64,000 bases of DNA. Origin: Microstegium vimineum (taxonomy: Eukaryota; Streptophyta; Magnoliopsida; Poales; Poaceae). The notes under the pieces were generated by a model. That model worked only from the letters and a program-made list of their open reading frames with translations, did no database searches and was not told where the DNA came from. The position numbers and the translations under genes are program-made. Positions 26,501 to 35,500 of the stretch are shown here, in pieces. The DNA is taken from positions 16,525,263 to 16,589,262 of the forward strand of contig CM039126.1 in NCBI GenBank assembly GCA_022036555.1. The letters are read 5' to 3'. Each line of letters opens with the position of its first letter. Within the stretch, counting starts at the first letter, position 1.

Positions 26501-29500
26501 TGGGATCATCGACACTGACTCCTTGTCAAGGTCAACAGGAGCAACCGCCTCTACGTCCTTCACACACAGATGGCGCAACCTCTCTGTCTTGATGCCTGCC
26601 GCGACAACGATGCTTGGAGGTGGCACGAGCGCTTTGGGCACCTCAACTTTGAGGCCCTGAGGCAGCAAGGCGATGGTGAGGGGCATGCCGCACGTCGACC
26701 ATGTGGAGCAGTTCTGCGACACCTGCGTCCTCACCAAGCAGCGGCGGCTCCCTTTCCCTCGCCAGGCGAGCTTCCGTGCCAAGGAGAAGCTGGAGCTCGT
26801 ACACGGTGATCTCTGTGGCCCCGTGACACCGGCTACACCTGGAGGTCGGCGACATGTCCCGCTACATGTGGGCTGTCCTGCTCGACGCCAAGGCAGCCGC
26901 GGTGGACTCCATCAAGCGCCTTCAAGTTGCTACAGAGGCAGAGTGCGGACGTAAGCTTCGGGTCCTACGCACGGACAACGGCGGCGAGTTCACGGCGGCC
27001 GAGTTCACGGCGTACACTCCGTAGCAGAACGACGTTGTTGAGCGCCGCAACCAGATAGTGGTGGCCACCGCCCGTGCCCTCCTCAAGCAGAGAGGGATGC
27101 CAACGATCTACTGGGGTGAGGCGGTCATGACTGTCGTTCACTTGCTCAACCGCTCCCCCACCAAGGCCCTAGACGGCAGGACGCCATACGAGGCCTGGCA
27201 CGGGCGCAAGCCCTCGGTGAGCCACCTTCGCGTCTTCGGCTGCCTGGTCTTCGTCAAGGAGCTCAACCACTTCAGCAAGCTCGACGATCGGAGTACGCCA
27301 GGGGTCTTCATCGGTTACGCGGAGGGTGCCAAGGCCTACCGCGTCCTCGACCCTGTGACACGGCGAGTGCGCATCACGCGCGATGTCGTGTTCGACGAAG
27401 GGCGAAGCTGGACGTGGGGTAAGATGGTGGACGACGGCTCAACTCCAACGACCAGCGACTTCGTCGTCGACTACGTCCACTTCAAGGGAGCGGGGGAACT
27501 AGCAGCTCGTCTTCACCGAGCTCACCTACCTCACCACCTCGTTCGCCGCCACCACCTCCACTACCAGCTCCGGCAAATCCACAGGCTCCGGCGAGTCCAC
27601 CGCCGGCCACGCCTCGTTCTCCTACACCGGCACCTACTTCGGGCTCGGCACCGGCAGCTTCGGCCCACGACGAACAGCGCACGGTGGAGTTCGCCACTCC
27701 GCTGTCCAACGACGAGGATCACATCGACGCCTACCACGACGGCGAGCCTCTACGTTACCGTACCATGGACGACCTCCTCGGTGAACGAGTCCCTGAACCG
27801 GCACAGCGCGACTTCGAGGCGGAGCTGCACCTCGCACAGGACGACGGCGAGCCTCGTTCCTTCACCGAGGCGGAGAGAAACGTGGCATGGCGTGCCGCGA
27901 TGCAGGAGGAGATGGACGCTGTCGAGCGGAACAAGACGTGGGAGCTGGCTGACCTTCCAGCCGGCCACCACGCCATCTCTCTCAAGTGGGTCTTCAAGCT
28001 CAAGAAAGACGAGGCTGGAGAAGTGATCAAGCACAAGGCGCGTCTCGTGGCACGTGGCTTCGCCCAGCGGGAGGGAGTCGACTTCGACGACGCCTTCGCG
28101 CCTGTTGCACGGATGGAGTTCGTGCGTCTCCTCCTCGCTCTCGCAGCCCAGGAGGGTTGGCGCGTCCACCACATGGACGTCAAGTCTGCCTTTCTCAACG
28201 GCGACTTGAAGGAGGAGGTCTACGTCCGCCAGCCGCCGGGATTCATTATCCCCGGCAAAGAGAGTAAGGTTCTCCACCTGCGCAAGGCCCTCTACGGCTT
28301 GCGGCAGGCACCGCGAGCTTGGAACGCCAAGCTGGACTCCACCCTCAAGCAAATGGGATTCCAGCAGAGTGCTCACGAGGCCGCGGTCTACCGGCGGGGC
28401 AAGGGAGGCAATGCCCTGCTGGTAGGCGTCTACGTCGACGACCTTGTGATCACCGATACCAAGAAGGAGATTGAGGCATTCAAGATGGAGATGAAGGCCA
28501 CCTTCCAGATGAGCGACCTTGGGCCTCTCTCTTTCTACCTCGGGATCGAGGTTCACCAGGACAGCTCCGGCATCTCTCTTCGCCAGACTGCCTACGCCAA
28601 GCGCATCGTGGAGCTGGACGGCCTCACCGACTGCAACCCAGCCTACACTCCTATCGAGGAGAGGCTAAAGCTGAGTCATGAGAGTACAGCGGAGGAGGTG
28701 GACGCGATGCAGTACCGACGCATTGTGGGCAGCCTTCGCTACCTTGTCCACACGCGACCGAACTTGGTGTTTGCCGTCGGCTACGTCAGCCAGTTCATGC
28801 AGCGACCAACGACGGAGCACCAGCAGGCCGTGAAGAGGATCCTCCGCTACGTCGCGGGCACCTCCGACTACGGCTTGCACTACCCGAGGTGCCCCGGCAC
28901 GGCGCATTTCATCGGGTACAGCGACAGTGACCACGCCGGCGACATCGACACGATCAAGAGCACCAGCGGGACGTTGTTCTTCCTCGACAAGTGTCTGATC
29001 AGCTGGCAGTCAGTCAAGCAGCAGGTAGTGGCTCTGTCCAGCTGCGAGGCAGAGTACATTGCAGCCACTACCGCTTCTACTCAGGCTCTGTGGCTAGCTC
29101 GGCTACTCGGCGATCTCCTTGGCAGAGACGTGGAGGCAGTGGAGCTCAGGGTGGACAGCAAGTCTGCCTTGGCATTGGCGAAGAACCCTATCTTCCATGA
29201 GCGCAGCAAGCACATCCGGGTGAGGTACCACTTCATCAGAAGCTTCCTGGATGAAGGGAGTGTCCGGGCCAACTACATCAACACCCAAGACCAACTCGCT
29301 GACTTCCTGACCAAGTCACTTGGGCGGATCAAGTTCTAGGAGTTCCGCACCAGGATCGGGATGGCTCAGATTCCCCACAAGGAGCCACACAAGACTTAGG
29401 GGGAGATTGATGGATAAGCCTGGTGTGTGGGGGGAGGCTGCAACACATGGTGCTGTTGTTGTCTGTTCAGGACAACAACTGCCTCTCAAGGACAGCATCA

Positions 29501-32500
29501 AGGACATCACCCTTAATTGGGCTGTTAGCATCCTTAGGACAGCATCTGTAACATCACCCTTAACTGGGCTGTTAGCATCTTTAGGACAGCATCTAGGACA
29601 GCATCTAGTTTGTGTTTGGCTGGTTAGCAGCCCTATATATTTGTATCCCCAACCCTCAGGTTGGCATGGCAGTATGGTGTGAGAAAAAATAAAAGAAAAT
29701 TTGCCCCAACTCCCAATTGTCATCCTCTCCATGAGAGTTCAACTCCTACTGATTCCTAGAGTTCGAGTTCAGCGGCTAACAAACAGTTTGATCAAGTTAT
29801 TTTTGACATTGTTTAATGATATAACATGGGCATATTATATGAAGCCAATTCTTTGTCAATAAATTCACACCATCATTATTTTGTTTTGTGTCCAAAATAC
29901 ATCACAATAAAAAATAATGGTTTAACTTGTATGCATGTTCAAGAAAATCTTAAAAAGGGTTCAAAAAGACTTTTTCCCTAAACAAGGGGAGTAAAATTTT
30001 GCACTACATACCAATAGAAAATCAGTTGATGTAACGAACTGCTCAGAAGAAACAAAACAAGTATATACCAACCTGTGCTTCAGACAACTGTTCTGACAGT
30101 GAACCTAGAGCAAAAAGTGATGCTTCATGCAGCTGCCACAAAGAAAATGTTGCATTAGATATCAGACCAGAAACCATCATGAACATAATATCAGCAAAGT
30201 TAAATAGAATATTTTGGGTGATACTAATCATAATATTTAAAGTTTAAATATGGGTTAATGCTAAACAATACTTAGACTAAAAGCAACAGCAATGAATATG
30301 ATAAGCAATGAAACACCATTCATAAGATGTAAGAAGAAACTCAAGCTCTTTTATATCTAATATAACAAAACCAAAAAACTCACTCTCCACCAGTCAGCAG
30401 AACCTGCTTCCTTCAATTCTCGTGATTCATGAAAACGCATTTGTGAAGCTTGCAAAATTGAGTCTATTCCATAATCTTCATAAGCCGTTACTATCTCTTC
30501 CAGCAAAAGAGACCCTGAAAACCAGTAAGTGAGGAAGTATAGCAACCAAGCAAACAAGTTCCAATTCAAGGGTAGATTACAAGGGTCCCCCTCATAAACA
30601 AAAGCAGAACTCAAAGAAAGACATCTTTGAACACTTAGGCTTCAAGGCAGTCAGTAACAGTAGTAGCAGAAATTTAGCTTATTAATACTAGCTTCTGCGG
30701 TTCTGCAAATTTTATGGTTCAAAAGGCAATACACTGGAAAACTGTTGCGCTCTTAATAAGCCTACCAAGTAAACAAAAAAATAAATCAGTACTGTAGTTT
30801 GTACCAGACACACGACAGCTATAGGTTAGGTCATCCTCATCAGCTACATACTGGTTAGCATCACGTGACCAGCTTTGCACCTAGAAAAACAAAACATCAA
30901 TGCATAACCATTACATGGATAACAAATAAAAAAGAAAAAAAATGCATGAAGAGTGACTAATAGACAAACTATTTGCAACAAGTATATTTCATTTTCTTTC
31001 TTAAATGGAATGTCAAGAAGAAACATAACTCTAAATCAACTCCTAACTTGTTGGCTGTGCCCTGCCCTGTACAATTACCCCAATTAAGTGGGGACACCAA
31101 ACCATAGCTGCGGAAGACACAATTTATGTGTATGTGGTTTACTTCTATTTATCATTAATTAAGTGCAGAAGTCCAAACGATGATTCAAAAAGAACAAAGG
31201 AAGCATCACATGTGTACAGTTATAGTGTTTCAGCCAGTTCATACCTGTTCTTCAGTTATCTGTTGCAAGGCTATGGTATAGTATGCTAGCTCCTTAATGT
31301 TCCCCCCAATGACCTAGTGAAACAACATTGAAAATCAATACAAACACATGATGCACAAAACAATCATTAAAAGGACAAACCTTTGCTAATCTAGAATTCC
31401 CCACAATTGTTGTCCATAGCTCAAATAACTGCAAAAGAATGAGAACATAAAGAAATAGTGGCAAATGAAGTGAGGTATAGAAGTTAAAAGGACAAAAAAA
31501 AAAGAAATATCAGTAAAAGGGGAAAGAAAGAAAGAAAGAAAGAAAGAAAGAATTACCTGAATCTCGAAGGACTCCAGACTTCTTTCACTGCCATCAGAAT
31601 CATAACTAACAGAATCCAAATCTTCTGCACCTTGAATGTATGACAGGTGATAGGTCTTGAACGATGAAACAAATGTCTGCCACAGTGCGGGAAGAATGGC
31701 TGCAGAAATTCTCCATTTTATCAGAAATTCAATGGTCTAAGATCAAGCGAATGCTTAAAATATGATGCATCTATACTTGCCCGAAATTTTAGCTTCGGGC
31801 AGTCTAGGAAAGTTCTGGACAAGCTGAAGTAAACATTTGAGCACCTGAGGATAAGACAAGCATAAGAATCACTACTAGATATCAGCGATGCAAGCATTCT
31901 GACACAACATAGGCTGTATGATGTATATACCTCCATGTGCATGCTCCAGTCATCAGGATTTTGGGACTGCACCGGGGAATTTAGAACTATGGAGAATTGC
32001 TCTATTAGTGGATCAAGCATCGAAGTCATCAAACTAGCTGTATCTCTCTGCATGAAAAATCTCATCAGTTCCCACAATGTGAAGAACAGCAAAAGAAACT
32101 CAACAGTAAATAAACAGATAATCTACCTTATAGACACCACTCATTGATCCTAGCATGGAAATACATGAATGGACTATTGCAAAAGCCTTTGCGCGAAGAG
32201 AATTTTCATACAGCTGTTTTCATGGGCAAAAGCAAATGAAATTGTCTTATCATTTTGCCATGAAAACAATGGACAATTGGAATACTAAAAGAACTAATCT
32301 GAACATACATGAGGAGATGATATTATTCTATACAGTGATGGGAATAGCTCTGGCACTAGCTTTGGAACACACATATCATCTAGATCATCCGATAGAAGGG
32401 CTAGGCATCTTAATGCTCCACGAACTGCAAAACGGAAGTTCGATTGTAACATGAAATTACTTTAACTCATATTCTTGCTTCAAGAAATGACATTAGTATA

Positions 32501-35500
32501 AAAATCCAATCATAATTATTATCATATACTTCCTCCATCCCAATAAAATCAACTTCTGGCTATCTACACAAGTGCTTGTCTAGATACATAGCCAGAAGTT
32601 GATTTATTTTGCACAGAGGGAGTCTGCAGTTATAAACACAGTGCTTGAACCATGAGACCATTCTAAGATGAAGCTATTCAGATTTGGGGTGCTCTGATGT
32701 CCAAAGCAAAGTTATCAGAAAGTAAACCAGTCAGTAAAAACGAGGTGTCCAAATGGGTCAAGTTCTTCAAGAAACTTGCTCAGGATGGACTGATGACACA
32801 GATACTTGCCCATTTATCTGTGAACATAATAGGAAATATCAATCATACATGAACTTGTTATGCAACCCAAGCAACTCTGAGAACACGGCCACAGATGATC
32901 CAAGTCAACAAATAATCCCACTTCCCAGAATAGCTCTACACCGGTCCACACCAACAAAACAACTCCCATTGTTCCAGACTTCCTTGCATCACCATAGGTC
33001 TGCTGTTTTACAGACCCTAACTCTGCCTCTCTTATTCCTTGGTGCTCCTCTCCTTTTCCTCAGTGCTCCTCCCCTCCTCTTTCACAAGAAAGACCATGGC
33101 AAAATGTAGCACACATAGCTGCAATCGCAACCTTTGCTCATCAAAGACATCTAGCAACCAGATCATCCCAAAAACCAAATGTAGATAACTATTCTCTAAA
33201 TCTACAGCCCTTGTGTGTGTGTTTTGTTTGGGGACTATCCGCCCACTGCGGAATGGATGGTACTTCCACTAGCTATAGTTATAGTAGTTCCACTCGATGT
33301 AGATCGCGCTCATGCTTGCTCAGCTCCAGGATCAGGCTCCTCAACCTATTTTCAATAAGTAATCTGGCCTATGTTGTTGGAATTTCGCTTGACGCCTTAA
33401 TCCCACCTCTGTGTCTAAGGAATAGCCTTTTCTTCTTCTCCCCATATACTTTTTTTTTTCCTTAATGAAATGATGCACAACTCTCTTGCATGTTAAATTA
33501 AGGTACACCAAGGAGGGATTTAAACAACCCCTCCCCAAAACACACACAAACCCCTTTCAGGAGAGAATAGAGAAAACTGTGCTTCAAACACAGTTTCAAA
33601 CACGACCTTACACAACAAATGGACTAAGCATCCGGGGTAAACAACCGAGGAGAAGCTCTTGGAGCGGATGGGCTCCCAAAGAGCACCAAAGGATACTTTC
33701 ATTTGCCACTGCTTGAAAGACCCACCAGAACATTAGGATTGACTCCATTTAAGAAGCATTGGTACTTTCAAAGCTCCCGAGCCACAAGGATTATCAAGAA
33801 ATCCAGGCCATCTTGCTGATCTTTAGGATTTGCCACCACCAACTCGAAAAACGGGTTGCTGAATTTTAATGGAGACAAATTAACAAAGCCCAACTTATGA
33901 AATATGAGCTTCCAGACTTTCTGAGCTAATAAGCAAGAGACAAGTAAACGCTGAATCATTTCATCAACTTGGTCACATATGGGACAGGCACAAGAATCTG
34001 GCAGACCCCATTTGACAAGACAGTTGGCGATCAAACATTGATTGTTCAAAGCTACCGTAAGGAAAACTTGCATTGCAGCGGTGTCCAGCTTTTTCCAAAT
34101 TCGCTTCCAAGGCACAAATTTGATTAATCCAAGGAAATATGTGTTGTATGCTGACTTACAGGAGTAACAGCCTGACCTTGTGAGTTTCTAGACAAGCTTA
34201 TCCGGGACATCATGCTGCAATATCAAACCATCAAAAGTCTTGCAGGCATTCTACTATGACCTGGATCGTGAGAGTTCCTTTGATATCTTGCACTCTGGTC
34301 CGAGGAATTACTACAGAAACAACTCAACTGGAGGACCTTACGTTATTAGGGGATTGACAGCATAGAGTTTAAGCTCCAGGACCATTAATATAGCCCTAAA
34401 ACAGCTGAATATCTGTACATCAATATACCACGAAGCAAGAAAAGTTATTTACCTCCATTCCCATTGCTTTGATCGCCAATTAACTTCAAGAGAACTGGAA
34501 GTAACTCAGGCCAGTCTTCAGGCCAATCTTGCTGTCCAATAGCCGCTACAGCCATACTAATAGCAGTGCGAATTTTCCCATTAGAATCACCCAATGAGGT
34601 AAGCAGGAGCTGCCGTATGACCACCTGAAGCAAAACAGCATTGGGAGGAATGTAAATTAGATACAACACAGGTATTTTAACAACATAAAATTCAAGAACT
34701 CATGTGGTAGTATATTGTTCTTGTAACATACATACAACATAACAATGGCAATGTACTAGAAAAAATCCTCTTCACCAATGGACGGAAAGGAATCTAACAA
34801 ATTTAATCTTGCTTCGCATAAAGGAAAAAGATTACTCAAGAAATCAACATAGAACAGCCAAGATGCCATCACCTCTCTTTTCCTTTGGGCTCTAGTTGGG
34901 CTCATAATATCTCACTGTACATACATTTTTTTATCATGTTCTGCTCTTCTCATAGAAAAGTACCATCAATTCAAGAATCCAAGAATAAAAACATCAAAAT
35001 GAAGTGTCCCCACATTTGAAAAAAGGGGAATGCTATATATCGGGCAATTGAGATTTTGTTTTCCATCAGGTGGCGCTCTCAGCTGTCCATCTTGCATTAA
35101 ATGACTTCAAGCTATGTTCATTCATCTGTGTGCTGCTGCTTCCCGAGATAAACACCACAATCCACGGCACTCACCCCCACCCTCAGCAAATTGTGCCTTC
35201 CATGCCCTCTCGCAAGCTATCTGGCTGTCTGACACGGCCTGACGCCAGCAGTGTTCATACCAACTCACTGCACCAACCCCAGACTTGCCACCACCGCCAG
35301 CCCACCTGCCTCCCCTGGAGCTTCCTCTAAGTCTGGAAGCCATGGAAGTTCTCTCCCCAGCAGCCCAAATGATCTAACCCAGTCAGGTCCCGCCAACATC
35401 CACACCTGTCTAGCCCAGTGTAAAGACTGAGAGGTGTTGGACAAACAATGATGAGTTTTGGTTGCATCATTTTTAAAAAACTATTCCAAAAATGTGGATA

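Larger units (their letters stand above)
24120..29781 (+). mobile_element. Copia element 2, complete but decayed, in intron 14
   Basis: A 5662-bp copia element with LTRs of 385 and 374 bp, flanked by the 5-bp target duplication AACAG at 24115-24119 and 29782-29786. Its proteins resemble those of copia 1 but its LTRs are unrelated in sequence. The LTRs differ by roughly 14 substitutions plus small indels, so it is older than copia 1. Like copia 1 it is antisense to the importin gene. Only about 290 bases of intron separate the two elements. Confidence 0.94.

Noticed and set aside
27750..28556. 268-codon minus-strand frame opposite copia 2 reverse transcriptase, and similar antisense frames at 19244-19843, 20447-20935 and 22593-23204
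   Set aside because: Antisense shadows of GC-rich copia coding sequence; no family motif is present on that strand.
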